Assembly (NCBI GenBank): GCA_029844215.1
Contig: CM056732.1
Coordinates: forward strand, 57,025,007 to 57,089,006
Direction: 5' to 3'
From: Przewalskia tangutica
Lineage: Eukaryota; Streptophyta; Magnoliopsida; Solanales; Solanaceae
Length of the DNA: 64,000 nt
This document shows positions 43,836 through 56,090 of this stretch, in pieces (within the stretch, counting starts at the first letter, position 1; the number at the start of each line of letters is the position of its first letter). The notes under the pieces were generated by a model, which did not search any database, was not told the DNA's origin, and saw nothing but the letters and a program-made list of their open reading frames with translations. The position numbers and the translations under genes were made by a program.

Positions 43836-45058
43836 CTACCGCTTCACTCTAATCATAGGCTGCCTGCAGTATGCATAGTATAGAAAGCGATGAACACATC
43901 GATCCGGTGGGTGAGTCATCTTGTCTACATCCTTCCTATTAGGGCGGTTCTCGTCACATGGCCACGACGGCGCGAGCAAAACAAGCACCGATAAAAAGCG
44001 ACATTCCCGGGATGGCGCTGCGCGCATCGTGCTGCGAGAAAACCCGAACCGTGGCTAGAACCCGTATATCACGTGAACGGAAGCCACAGGGCCTGACCCG
44101 GCTCGAATACCCGAGCGTCCTGTAGGCGCGGAGGACCACTGCATCTTGGCGGAGGTACATAACTAACTTTCTTTGGCCATGCGCCTCGAAAGTCGCCAAA
44201 GACCTGCTTTGCGGCCTCCTGCGATCCTGGTCATTCCGTCGACCTCTCGTGCCTCGCATCCTGGTGCGTGAGCTGCGTGCGGGCAATGTCCATGCCGGTG
44301 AAGAGCTACGAACAAGCCTCGCCAGTAGTCGTCTAGCCGGTGGCGTGGCGGTGCACTCGTCCTCCATACAAGCTACTAACGCGGGAACATCACAAGGCGA
44401 TGAGTCGAACTCCATATTGTACTCGTCTGCATCGCGATGCGCCTCAGCGTCAAAAATCGTCGGCCCGTGCCCTCGCCATCTGCGGAGGCAAGAAATGTGC
44501 AAGAAATGCCCTTGAGAACTCGTCCCAAATGCTTGGGGCGCGTGCTCCCTCGGGGCGATTCCGTGAATCAAACGATCATTGCGGTATCACGCGGCCGATG
44601 CGAACCGAAGGTCAGCGACTCGGTCTCCGACCTTGATCACTCTCGATCCGTCATGGCCGGATGAACTCCTGCGGATCATCCTCGAGCCTCGACCCATAGA
44701 ACTCTGGCGGTGCGGCTCGAAAGTCCGTAGTCTCAAGCTATGCGCTCGGGGTGAACTGCGGTGCTCACGGGCTGAGGCTGCTGCGTCCGGCCTATCCTCA
44801 TATCGGCCACGACCACGGCGATGGCGGGCCGTCTCCTTGTACCCCGTCTCCTCCGCTCCGGTGTGGGGCTGAGGCTCAGTCTTGTGGTCTCGGCTGACTG
44901 CGATCACGCTCTAAACTCTGCTTTGTGGTGGCGTCATAAAACTCGCCGTCGGGCTTATGTCAGTCTTGGCCAGACTGCGCCCTCGTACTCCTCTGTATCT
45001 CACTAGCGGCTCCTCGGCGCCTTGCCCTCTGGGCGGGGTTGCACTTGCGCGGAGGCAT
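43836..45058 (-). pseudogene. gag: Array unit 2 gag, frameshifted
   Basis: Minus-strand ATG at 45058. The N-terminus reads GYKETARHRRGRGRYEDRPD (about 44850-44790). Pieces of the Gag core appear near 44460-44300: EYNMEFDS in the 44571-43954 open stretch, then a disturbed VPALVACMED. The zinc-knuckle end reads in pieces near 43990-43950 and finishes PNRKDVDK before a stop near 43836. It is more fragmented than units 1 and 3, with many single-base gaps at CCG and CTG. Confidence 0.85.
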
Positions 45059-45251
45059 AAGCGGTAAAAGCGAAATCGTCGGAGGGTCCGACTTATCGCG
45101 CCTCTTGGCGCGATCTCGGAATGAGAAGAATGGAAACCAATCCTAAATGTCCATGACCTCTGATTATAGATGTGGTGCACAACCGCGATAATCAAGACTT
45201 ACTGAACACGGTGCGTAGACACTTTCAGGACTAAGCGCTCGATACCACTTT
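45059..45251 (-). other. Array unit 2 leader and primer binding site
   Basis: Primer site 45236-45247, four bases from LTR3, same sequence as unit 1. Confidence 0.85.
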
Positions 45252-48200
45252 TGTCACGACCGAACCGGGCCGTGGTAGTGCCTACCGGGCACCTAGTGAT
45301 ACAACATCAGAGAAAATCGGCGGAAATAAAACATAACATGAAACAAGAGATATGATAAATAAACAGGCCAACCAAAACAGTTGCCTTCTGTAAATATATA
45401 CATAAAAAAAACCCGAACAGTTATCCTTTTACAAACTCGCCACAGCGATACTACGGACCTGCAAAAATGACAACAACTATGGCGGACGGGGCCGCCATAC
45501 CCACGAATGTACAAGAACCTCTGGACTCGGGTAACATGCAAAGATAAGCCTCAGAAAAGCGGGGCTTCCTAACACGAGCTGTGATCCTAGGCGAGGATCC
45601 ACAAGATGTACCTCTACTGCGGCGTGACGGCCCGGAAGGAGGTCGATCTGGGTACCAAGTATGTGAAAGCGTAAAATCGTAAATGAAATCATAATAGTCT
45701 ATATAAAGCGGGAGACATGTATGATAACCAAACTACGATTCGCAACATAAAGCGATCATGTCAGTCGGGGACTCGCGCCTCAAGTCATCCTCGTACGTGG
45801 AACTCCTTCGCCAGCTGGCGATCTAGGTGTGGAATCGTGTCGACCCGTCCCGTGGGACTCGGTAAAGAATCATGTGGAATCGTGTCTCGGCCCGTCATGG
45901 GACTCGATAAAGAACCGGTGGAATCGTGTCTCGGCCCGTCCATGGGACTCGATAAAGAATCGGTGGAATACGTGTCTCGGCCCGTCCCGTGGGACTCGAT
46001 AAAGAATCATACATAACAAATCAGCCGGCCCTCCATCGAGAGACGCGGTAGCACAGAAATACAACACTTGCACAACAAAGGCTATCACCACAAGCATAGG
46101 CAAGTTCAATCATACTCATAGACTTATATTTTATTACAACAAATCCGGGTTTTAACCCCAAAGTACTACATCATTAACTCATTTAAAAGATCAGTTCCTT
46201 TCGCATAAGTCACCTGATACATGTAGTATGAAAATAAAGTGACTATCTTTTAAGTAAACCAAAACACTTCCCTTTGTAAAATCAAGTAACAACATTATTT
46301 TCCAAACGTTCAAGTTTGCCTAATTTCAAATGCTCAAGTCACTTATTTTAGAAAGGTTTCATAACTCAGTCTTAATCTCTTTTTAAAACAATTGAGTAAC
46401 ATATGTCTTACGTGTGAGTAGGTTATTCTTGTTTATAACAATCTTATTAACGCAGCCATGATCTAGGAAATGTAATATCATTTTGTCTCATCTTAGCTTC
46501 TATGCAGATGGAGGTTTCTACTGGTTTTAATAATACTCAATTAGTCAATCCCTTTTCCTTTATTAGCGCTGCAGTGGTTTGTTCGACCCTTGTTCTCATT
46601 TCCGAAATCAGTAAAACAATATTCATTAAAACCAAGTACTCATTACTCACGAATGAGGTTTCACAACTTTAACAAAATTCATATCAAGTCAAATAAGTTA
46701 AGTCTCTTATCTTTCAAGATCAAGTCTCTTAACTTTCAAAATCAAGTCGTTTATAAGTCAAGTCTCTTATCTTTGAAGATCAAGTCTCTTAACTTCTACA
46801 ATCAATAACCCATTCTTTTACCTACATAAAGTCGTTATAACTAACTTCCCATAAAGCTATTATAACACCCTATGTTTTAAACCAACCAAAGCACTTAGCA
46901 CATGTACGTCTACCGTACCACATAGTTCACAACAATCATGCTAGAAAAGATAGGAAGAGGTTCACATACCTCGCGGCGATTATCGACAAATAGCAAAGCG
47001 CTCCAAGTACTTCACGTCGGCTACTCCTTAAGCCTAGTAGATCACGCCACACGTAGTACTCCACTCCTAAAATGCTCATAGTACTTCTATCACCCCTTCC
47101 GAACCATTGAAGACTTATACCAATAGAAAGCGTTCTAATTCTACGGAAAATTGGCGTACTTCCCCGTTTTACTCACTTTTCCAATTTTCTCCAAGGCGAA
47201 TAACAGTAATTATATGCCATATAAAAGGCGTAATAATTAAACAACATAAAGAAGGGGATTACACGCCCAAGCGGTAGCGGTTTACCATCACGCCTTCATA
47301 ACAACAATAAGTAAAGAAGGGGATTACGCGACGGCCGTAGCGGTTTTACTATCACGCCATTCATGACAATAAGTAAAGAAGGGGATTACGCGGCCAGATA
47401 ACGCGGTTTACTATCACGCCATAACAATACAATAAGTAAAGGGATCACCGCCGAAGCGAACGCGATTAAAAATCTTCCCGCAACGAGAAAAGTAAATGCA
47501 GTCCAAAGTAAATACAGTCCAAAATCATCTTAAGTCCAAAGTAAATACGATCCTTAAGTTGGGGGTTGGCCAACTTTGTCCATTTACTTATCCAAATTAC
47601 TCATTAGTCATCCAACTTATATTTCCATTCTTAATATAAGTTATAGTTACTTTGTTAATTACTTCTTCACAAGTAAGATCGTTGGATGTGTTTTTTTACC
47701 ATTTTAATGGCAAGCGGCCAATCCTTTCTTTAACAAGTTAACAAGATCCATTCTTTCCAAACTTACTCCATATATTATATAATCCATAATATACTTATAA
47801 TATATGTATAATCACCAATTCACAAAGAGGTTAAGGTTTACTACCTCAATTAGCCCAAAATTATCAAGTTCTTAAAGTCGTTCCAAGCAAGTCTTAGCTC
47901 CAAATCTTTACGTTCCAATCCGCTACAAGCAACCCATAGAAGCTCCTAACCAACTTCCCTTCAAGATTCAACTCCAAAAGTGAAGAACACTTAGGGTTTC
48001 CTTCCAGAGCTCTCGGCCAAGGTGTCTTTTTAAGGCAAGGGATGTGAAATCTTTTCTAACTTTTGGTTAGAGTCTTCCTAATACACTAGGGAAGAACACT
48101 TAAGAGTTTAGGAATTATTGGACAAGGTTTGGTTAGGGGAGGGTGTGTTCGAACACAGTGAAGGAGGAGGAGAGGAAAATATTTCTCAAGTCTTGCATTC

Positions 48201-48720
48201 TCTAAGTGTGGAAGATTTCATCAACTAAGGGTGCATAAATAGGACAACCAAGGGATAGGATGAAGGCAAGTGTGTGGTTGAGATTGGGGACAAGTGTGTG
48301 GGCCCATGGCCACTTGTCCACAAAATATCTAGCGAGACAAGGCCGACTGTCTTGCCCTATCTTACTTGCCCTCGGCCAAGCCACCTGGGGGGTGACACGT
48401 GTCTCCTCCTATTCGTCCAAAATAATTCATTTTCGAAAATATCCATAATGGCCAAAATCTCAAAAACAAAAGCGGGCCACAAAAGCAGTAAATTTCCCAG
48501 TGGGCCCACGTGACCAATTCGGAAATAAAATTCCATAATTCTCTAATAATTCAAGAAGCCCAAATACCAAATCGGAATCCAATTCCCATTAACGAACCTT
48601 TTTCTTCACAAAACCGGAAACTTTTAGTGAAAAATCACATCTTTCTTTCTTTCCAATATTAATGTCGTGTTCTCGTGCGTGCGTCCTCACATACATACCT
48701 TGGAACTATGGGGTATAACA
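45252..48720 (-). repeat. Array LTR3 (B-type)
   Basis: A 3469-bp LTR shared by units 2 and 3, with 47-bp repeats 45828-46008 and a TATA-like box at 48234-48241. It has no coding content beyond repeat-derived short ORFs. Confidence 0.9.
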
Positions 48721-49324
48721 TTCTTCCCCAGAAACATTCGTCAGAATGTTCCTTCTAAGTCTCCAACCTACAGCGATATAGTCTCCGTATACTTACGAAA
48801 CCAATTATGCCATGGCGTGGCCATAATATCACATCTGTGTGAAACCCAATCCAAACCAACGAGAAGTCACCTCAAATGTGTATCACAACACTACCTTCCC
48901 ACCTTGGTCATCTTACTAGCCTCAAATTTCTTTAAGGCCATTCCCGTAGCCGATCAGGTCTGATTCGAGCGCGTCCACGAACTCGTGCGATGGTTACCTA
49001 AACTTGGGCCTAGCACCCTCGTGACCCTACCACCAGCGGGACCACCTCGAACCGACCCCACCCTTATCCGGACTCACGGGTTGACCAAATGGTCCTCAAC
49101 CCGACCCTGTCGCGCAAACTCTTGTTCCCCTATCTGGAACAATCTTACTAAATCACGCCATGAAAGCTACCACTTCCGTCTCACTTTCTATGTACCCAAC
49201 TCCCTTTACTAACCGTGCCTCTAAATCACAATTTAACATAATGCTATCTGAACATAACACTTAAAATATACTCATCTTATCACATATACAAATCTCAGAG
49301 GTTAAGGGTATACTGTATCTGAAC
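48721..49324 (-). other. Array unit 3 polypurine tract remnant and noncoding block
   Basis: The polypurine tract is shortened (minus strand CTGGGGAAGAA, about 48721-48731) relative to units 1 and 2. The noncoding block follows, as in the other units. Confidence 0.7.
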
Positions 49325-50535
49325 CGCTCACTGTCATTAGCTACACTGTAGTGCATTATGAAAGCGATGAACACTTGCCCGATCCGGTAGGTGAGTCATC
49401 TGTCACATCCTTCCTATTAGGACGGTTCGTCATGGCCACGGCAGTGCAGAAAAACAAGCACCAAAAAGACGACATTCCGGGATGGCGCTGCGCATCGTGG
49501 CACCGAGGAAAACTGAACCCGGTGGCTAGAACCCATGTATATCTGTGAACCGAAGCCACAGGCCCTGACCAGCTCCCGAATACCCCGAACGTCCTGTAGA
49601 CTGTGGAGGACCACTCTGTACTGGCGGAGGTACATAACTAGCCTGCTGCTGGCCTGTCTGCCTCGAAAGTCGCCAAAAGACCCTGCTGTTCTGGCCCTCT
49701 TCTGCTGATCCTGGTCATTCCGTCGACCTCTCCGTGCCTCACATCCTAGTGCATGAGCCTGCATGCGGGCAATGTCCATGCCCGGCTGAAGAGCTACACC
49801 CGAACAAGCCTCTGCCAAGTAGTCGTCTAGCCCGGTGACGTAGCGGTGCACTCTGTCCTCCATACAAGCTACTAACGCGGGAACATACCGAGCCAATGAG
49901 TCGAACTCCATATTGTACTCCGTCTGCGCATGCGGTGCCTCAGCGTCAAAAATCGCCGGCCGTGCCTCGCCATCTGCGGAGGCAAGAAATGTCAAAAATG
50001 CCGCGAGACTTCGTCCCAAGCTGGCGGGCGCGCCTCCTCGGAACGATTCCCGTGAATCAAACGATCATTGCGGTATCACGCGGCGATCGAGCGCCGCGTC
50101 GCGGCTCGGTCTCGAAGCCTTGATCACTCTCGCGATCGCATGGCTGTCGGATGAACTCCTGCGGATCATCTCGAGCCTCGACCATAGAACTACGGCGGTG
50201 CGGCTGAAAGTCCGTAGTCTCAAATCATGCGCTCGGGGTGAACTACGGTGCTCAAGGCTGAGCTGCTGCGTCGGCCTATCGCCATGTCACCCACGACCAC
50301 GGCGATGGCGGGCCCGTCTCGCGTACCCCATCTCCTCCACTCCCGGTGTGAGGCGGAGGCTCGTGTCGTGGTCTCAGACGGCTGCTGCTGCTCTAAACTC
50401 TTGCGGGTGGTGGCGTCATAAAACTCGTCGTCGGAAGCCATCTCAGTCTTTGAGCGGGCTGCGCCTCGTGCTCCTCTGTATCTCACTAGCCTCCGCTGCC
50501 TTGCCCTCTGGGCGGGGTTGCACTGTGGCGGGCAT
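49325..50535 (-). pseudogene. gag: Array unit 3 gag, best preserved core
   Basis: Minus-strand ATG at 50535. The stretch 50019-49417 is open for 200 codons, the longest Gag frame in the window after E3 RT and RNase H are set aside. It reads FDAEAPHAQTEYNMEFDSLA, MEDRVHRYVTGLDDYLAEA, SGVALQPGMDIARMQ, then a linker and the start of the zinc-knuckle region (FLHCRGHDEPS). The N-terminal part (50535-50020) is frameshifted. It stops near 49325 with no pol downstream. Confidence 0.88.
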
Positions 50536-50573
50536 AGCTGGTAAAAGCGAAATCGTCGGAGGTCCAACTTATC
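50536..50573 (-). other. Array unit 3 leader, gag-proximal part
   Basis: The leader is split by E6. The right part resumes at 59491. TTATC at 50569-50573 is the left target duplication of E6. Confidence 0.85.
50569..50573. repeat. E6 target-site duplication, left copy (TTATC)
   Basis: TTATC here and at 59486-59490. Units 1 and 2 show the empty site as GACTTATCGCG. Confidence 0.93.
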
Positions 50574-50973
50574 TGGTATACCGTATTTCCAGTATGCGTA
50601 TGGACGTCGTCTGAAATTGAGCCTTAAGTTAGGCATTGGATTCGAAATTTGGGCACAAGTGCGATTAAGTCGTTTTACGGCGAAGCGTTTCCACGGCTTA
50701 CGTTGGGAAAATTCCGGCTATGTCATTTAGTATTTTTGCGGATTTTTGCGGCGGAACATTTTGGACCAACGGGAGGTGACACTTGTCACCCTCGTTAGAC
50801 AACAAAGTGAAGGCTTGGCCTTGGGCGATTGGCTCCTCTTTTGTGCCTTGCTTTGTGGCTTGTTTTGTGGAGTGTTTTGTGGAGTGTTTTGTGGGTGCAC
50901 TTGGCTTGATCTTGGCCTTACACTTGCCTTGCACATGGCTTGATCTTGGCCATTGGTTGGCTTTTGGTTTTGC

Positions 50974-50981
50974 TATAAATA
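50974..50981 (+). promoter_or_regulatory. LTR TATA box of E6 5' LTR
   Basis: TATAAATA, 401 bp from the LTR start, followed by CTTCTTCATCC, as in the A-type LTRs. The 3' LTR copy is at 56504-56511. Confidence 0.65.
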
Positions 50982-52853
50982 CTCTCTTTGAAGACTTCTT
51001 CATCCAAAATGCCTAAGTCTTGTGAGCCTTCTCCTCACCCCTTTTCGTGAGGCCTCTTGGCCGAGAGGTGTCCTCCCTTGGTTAAGGCCTTTGGTAGAGC
51101 CTCCACTCCCCAGTGGTGCTGGCAGTGGGGTACCCCACTGCCTAGTTGTTTTCTTATAATACCCTTTGTTGTGGTATAGAAATACTCTCACAGTATTGTT
51201 ATGATGTCAAATACTTTAGCCCAAATACCTTGTAGTACTTTCCAAAGTACCTTTGTCTGAAAAACCGGAAAATACGATTATACTTTCCTTTAGCCTCTAG
51301 CGAAACCACTAAGGAAATCTTCACCCGTAGTTGAAGTGGTAAGTAGAAGTTGGTTAGAACTTCAGGGTTGTTTGGGCGGTTGGAGCACTCGGAGTAGGAG
51401 CTAAACCTTGCTCGGTAGCGACATTATACTCGGATAATTTTGGGCTTATCGAGGTAAACACTTGTCCTTCTATGGTAATTGGAAATTACATGTAGAGTAT
51501 ATAGTTGAAGTATACTATATATAGAACTATACTTAATCTTGTGTGGCAATGTCTTTTGACTTAAGCTGAAGAATTAAATGAGCCCCAGTAATTACATAGG
51601 GTGTATTCTGATGAGACTTGTGTAGTATTCTTGTGTAGTAGAATTGTGCACGTCAGGTTAGGCGTGTAAAACCCCACTGGTTGGCTTGGTAGCGGCCTCG
51701 ATAGAGAAGGAGATTTCTGTTGTGGCGGGAGATCTTTGAATTTTACGTAGAATATTCTACGTTGTGGTCTAGATGATAATAGGCGCCTTGTGGCCTTATA
51801 GGTTGAAGTACTACGTGTGGCGCGATTTACTTGGCTTAAGGAGTAGCCGATGTTTGGAGCGTTTTGCTATTAGTCGATACTCGTCGCGAGGTATGTGAAC
51901 CTCTTCCTATCTCTTCTAGCATGATATGTGTGAACTATGTAGTGCGGTGAGGCGTACATGTGTTAACTGTGTTTGATTGTTCTTAAAACATAAAGTGTTA
52001 TAACGGCTTTATGGGAAGTTGGTTATAACAGCTTTATGTAGATAAGAAAATACTTTGTGGTTTTAAAAGGTAACTGATGTGAATTATAACTGGCTTGTTA
52101 TAATAAAGAACTTGATGTATTTCAAAAGATTTATAAATCGTTTTGAAAGAAAGAGTAACACTTGGTTTTAAAGGTTTTAAAAAGAGTTATACTAGCTCTA
52201 TGGGGAGTTAGGTATAATGTCTTAAGGGAGGTAAAGAAAATGGTTTACTGATGTTAGAAGTTAAGAGACTTGATCTTATGAGATAAGAGACTTAACTTAT
52301 TTGTTTTAATGTGGATGTTTGTGTGAAACCTCATTCGTGAGTAATGAGTACTTGGTTTTATGTTTTACTGATTTCGGAAATCAGAATGTGTATCGACAGA
52401 CCACTGCAGCGTTAATAAAGGAAAATGTATTGAATAATTATATATCGTATTAAAACAGTAGAAACCTCCATCCGCATAGAAACTAAGATGAGACAAAATG
52501 ATATTACATTTTCTAGATCATTTCTTTGTAATAAGAATGTTGTAAACAAGAATAACCTACTCTCACGTAAGACATATATTACTCGATTGGTCTAAAAGGA
52601 ATCAAGTGATTAAGTTTATGAACTATGAAACCATTTGAAAATGAGAAGCTTGAGTAATTGAAACTAGGCAAACTGGAACTTAGGAAAAGAATGTTGGTAC
52701 TTGATTTTGAAAAGGAATGTGGGTTGGTCATTCTAATACTACGGGTATCGGGTGACTTTTATAAAAGTAATGGATCTCTTTTAAAAGAACTTAACGTATG
52801 TAGTACCTTGGGGTTAAAAACCCGGACTTTGGCATAAAATGAAAGTACTTTGT

Positions 52854-52928
52854 GTTGTTGTGAAACTTGCCTATGCTTGTTGTTGTGAAACTTGCCTATG
52901 CTTGTTGTTGTGAAACTTGCCTATGCTT
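52854..52928 (+). repeat. 25-bp tandem repeat, three perfect copies (E6 5' LTR)
   Basis: The unit is GTTGTTGTGAAAC followed by TTGCCTATGCTT. Three identical copies are also in the 3' LTR (58406-58480). Confidence 0.95.
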
Positions 52929-53082
52929 GTGATGATAGCCTTTGTTGTGCAAGTGTGGTATTTACGTATTCTGGCGTCTCGGTAGAGGCGGTTGACTTGT
53001 TGAGAACTTACTTGGGCGTCTTTGGCGGTGATGGAGAATTCCACAGGTATGTTTCATTTTGATTCTTGTCTTGTTGTTGATG

Positions 53083-53360
53083 TCACATGGACGTATCTGC
53101 CGTCTGCGATGTTAGGGGCATGCGGCCATGCGGCGGGTTGATTACCGATATATGGTTATTCTTGCGCAACATGGGCGTGTCTACCGTCACGATGTTCGGG
53201 GCATGTGGCCATACTGGCGGGGTTGACCACGATATATGGTTATTGAGGTACATGGGCGTATCTGCCGTCACGATGGGGCATGTGGCCGTGCGGCCTTGTT
53301 ATTATTGTTGCATCATGGACATGTCTACCGTCTGATATTCCGGGGCATGTGGCCATGATG
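53083..53360 (+). repeat. About 80-bp tandem repeat (E6 5' LTR)
   Basis: Three to four units built from ATGGGCGTGTCTACCGTC, GGGGCATGTGGCCAT and GATATATGGTTATT. It sits at the LTR position where array LTRs carry the 47-bp repeat and A-type LTRs the CATGCGG region. The partner block is at 58637-58900. Confidence 0.9.
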
Positions 53361-53946
53361 CGAACATGATGGATGTGGTGGGCGTGAGACCCATAGTTAT
53401 ATTTGAGTGGTGACTTTGGCGTGAGTCCACGACTTGGCTGCTTTTATGTTATGAGCGTAGTTTGGTTATCATACGTATCTCACTGCTTTATATAGACTAG
53501 TATGATTTCATTTCTGATATTTTCTGATTTCACATACTTGGTACTGTTGTCTTGACCTCGCTTGAGGCTGCGTTAAATCTGCGGTAGAAGTACATTAACA
53601 TCGATCCGCTTGTAGGATCACGTTTAGCGTTTTGGAAGCTCCGTTTCGTCGGAGGCTTATCTTTGGTATGTGTTCCACTGAGTTGTAGGTTCTTGTACAT
53701 TCGGGGTATGGCGGGCACTGTCCGTCATAGTTGTTGTATAAATCTTAAGTGCAGCTTTGTTGTGGCGGGGTTTGTAAAAAGATAAGCTGTTGGGTTTATG
53801 TATATACAGAAGGCATTTGTTTGGTTGGCTGTTTAGTTATGATATCTCTTGTTTCATGATTTATGTTTTATATTAGTGATTTTCTACGATGTTGTATCAC
53901 TAGGGTGCGGGGTAAGGCACGATGTGAGCCGGGTTTGGGCGTTACA

Positions 53947-54137
53947 AAAGTGGTATCGAGCGATTAATCCTCGGAAAGTGTCTGACCGTGTCTAGTAAGT
54001 CTTGATTATCGGTGTGTTGTGCGCATCTATGTCGAGGCTATGAGACATTTAGGATTAGTTTCTATTCTTCTCATTACGAGATCGTGCCTTAGAGCGTGTT
54101 GTAAGTTGGACCCTGCGGCGTGTTTCGTTTTACGATT
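53947..54137 (+). other. E6 leader and primer binding site
   Basis: Primer site 53951-53962 (TGGTATCGAGCG), four bases after the LTR. Same CAG-to-CG difference from the tRNA as in the minus-strand elements. Confidence 0.85.
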
Positions 54138-55277
54138 ATGCCTCTGCGCAACCGAGGCCCGGAAGGGCAAAGCGGCGGAGGGCTAGTGGGAGTCGAGTCT
54201 GCGAGCGCGAGCGGTCGATACTGGTAGTGCTTGACAGCGAGTTTGCGGCGCCGCCCGGCCTGTGAGTTTAAGCGCGGCGATGGGCTGCTGAGACTCTGAT
54301 GCACGAGCCTCGGTCGCGATGCAGGCGGGAGATGGGTCATGAGAGATGGCGATTATTGGCGAGGTTGTGGCGAGATATGAGAGATAGGTTGGGCCAGCGA
54401 TTCGATTCCAGCACTGTAGTGCACCCAGGCGAATAGTTTGAGGTTGCGAGATTTTACGAGTTGTAGCCCGCGAGTTTCTGGTCGAGGCGGAGGATGATCC
54501 GCGAGTTCATCCGTCGATTCTGTGGATCGTGAGTGATCAAACTTGACCGAGTCGGTGGTCCTAGGTTCGCGTCGGTGCGCGATACCGCGATCGTAGTTTG
54601 ATTCGTGCGAGCTCTCGGGAGAGAATGCACTTCCGGCCGTTTGGGGCGAGTTTTGAGGCCTTCTGCGCACATTTCTTGCCTCGCGGATGAGGAGGGCTCG
54701 GTAAACGATTTTTGATGTTGAGGCGAGCAGGCGTCTGATTCGGGAGTACAATGTGGAGTTCGACTCATTGGCGGTATGTTCCGCATTAGTAGCTAGTATG
54801 GAGGATCGAGTGCGCGATATGTTCACAGGCTCGATGATTACCTAGCGAAGTTGTTCGGTGTTTCCACCCGGTAGGGCATGGACATTGCCGCATCTGAGCT
54901 CATGCGCGGAGTGCGAGGCGCGAAGATCGGCAGGTGGACGGCCGTGAGAAGAAGGCGAAGACGGCGGATATTTTGGCGACTTTCGGCGCGCCTCAGCCAG
55001 CGAACTAGTTATGTACCTCCGCGTCTTGAGGAAGCGGTCGGGGCTCGAGGTTTGAATGTTCGAGGAGTAGGGGTGTTGGCGGATCGATCACCCTACCTGG
55101 TGTGGTCGATGTAGTGACCGCATTTGAAGTGTCGTAGTACGAGGAGCTTGTTATTCTTGCGGCCAGCGGGGCCATATGGCGAAGGCGTCCGAGCCGAGGG
55201 TAGCTGGTAGGATAGCACAGACTACTAGAGCAGTTGCGGGCCACGGTAGAGGTCGCGGTGGAAGTTCCCAGTTTTAG
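54138..55277 (+). pseudogene. gag: E6 gag, frameshifted
   Basis: ATG at 54138 (MPLRNRGPEGQ), aligned with the other gag starts. Around 54740-54830 it reads REYNVEFDSLA, then ALVASMEDRVRD, the Gag core. At 55148-55189 is a CCHC zinc knuckle, CYSCGQRGHMAKA, with the final Cys position read as Ser. It then ends RGRGGSSQF and a stop at 55277. Frameshifts are needed at several points (for example after MEDRV and near 55110). The stop directly after the basic tail, with nothing pol-like downstream, supports a Gag-only product. Confidence 0.85.
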
Positions 55278-56077
55278 CGGTCCTTGAACCGCCTAGTTTC
55301 AGGTATATCCTTAACCCTGTAGATACTTGTATGTATTGATGTTAATGATGTGTTAAGTGTTATGTTCGGATAGCTTTGTGCTATAATGTGATTTAGGAAC
55401 CTGGTTGGTGAGAAAGGGTAAGCCTGGGGGCATGGAAAGTATGAACCTTAGGACATTTCATGTTGAGACCTTAGATGTAAGGCCGTCTTGAGTACAAGAT
55501 TTTGCGAGTGATTCTTGTCAGAGTGCATTTTATGCCTAGAAAGTATTGTGTGATAAGTCCCTGGGTTGGGTAAATGAAAGTGGTATCTTTCATGATGTGA
55601 TTTAGCAAGATTTTTCCGTGTCGAGGAACAAGAGTTGGCGCGGTTGGGGGTCGGGTTGAGGACCAATTGCGGGTCAACCCGTAACCCGGTTTGGGGTGAG
55701 TCGATTGGGTGGTCGCCAGTGGTAGGGTCACGAGGGTGCTAGGCCCAAGTTTAGTTGACCATCGTATGAGTTCGTGGGTGTGTTCGATCAGAATCAGTTC
55801 GTGAAGGCCGGGAATGGCCTTAGGGGAAATCAAGGTTAGTGAGATGACCAAGTTTGGAGGTAGTGACTCCAAGGGTTGGAAACAGAAGCGTTGATAGAAG
55901 TGTGGTACGGATACTAGACCGAGTTCGAGTGTTCGTGACGAGTACTACGAGTAAGGAGAAGTGAGCGTGTGTTTTGTGGCGGTGTGGCATGATTGTTTTA
56001 AATGCGTATAGCGGTGAAGACTATCACGGCGCTGTTTGTTTTGAGACCTTGAAGGAACATTCGGGACGAATGTTTCT
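55278..56077 (+). other. E6 noncoding block
   Basis: Begins CAGGTATATCCTTAACCCTG and contains the inverted repeat CGGGTTGA (55652-55659) / TCAACCCG (55674-55681), then the GGCCCAAGTTTAGTTGACC segment shared with all gag-only elements. No coding sequence. The ACATTCG/CGAATGT inverted repeat lies at 56057-56073. Confidence 0.7.
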
Positions 56078-56090
56078 AAGGGGGGAAGAA
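56078..56090 (+). other. E6 polypurine tract
   Basis: AAGGGGGGAAGAA directly before the 3' LTR, identical to array units 1 and 2. Confidence 0.9.

Larger units (their letters stand above)
50574..53946 (+). repeat. E6 5' LTR
   Basis: A 3373-bp LTR. Its start reads TGGTATACCGTATTTCC where the partner has TGTTATACCCCG, and it ends GGGCGTTACA. It contains a TATA box (50974-50981), 25-bp repeats (52854-52928), repeats of about 80 bp (53083-53360) and short TTTTGTGGAGTG repeats near 50860-50890. No gene is present. Confidence 0.92.

Noticed and set aside
53083..53335. ORF pairs over the 80-bp repeat (also 58572-58935)
   Set aside because: Open on both strands because of the repeat. They lie inside LTRs and differ between the two LTRs of E6.
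54353..54826. Minus-strand 157-codon ORF in E6
   Set aside because: Antisense shadow of gag. The sense strand carries the recognisable REYNVEFDSLA and zinc-knuckle motifs.
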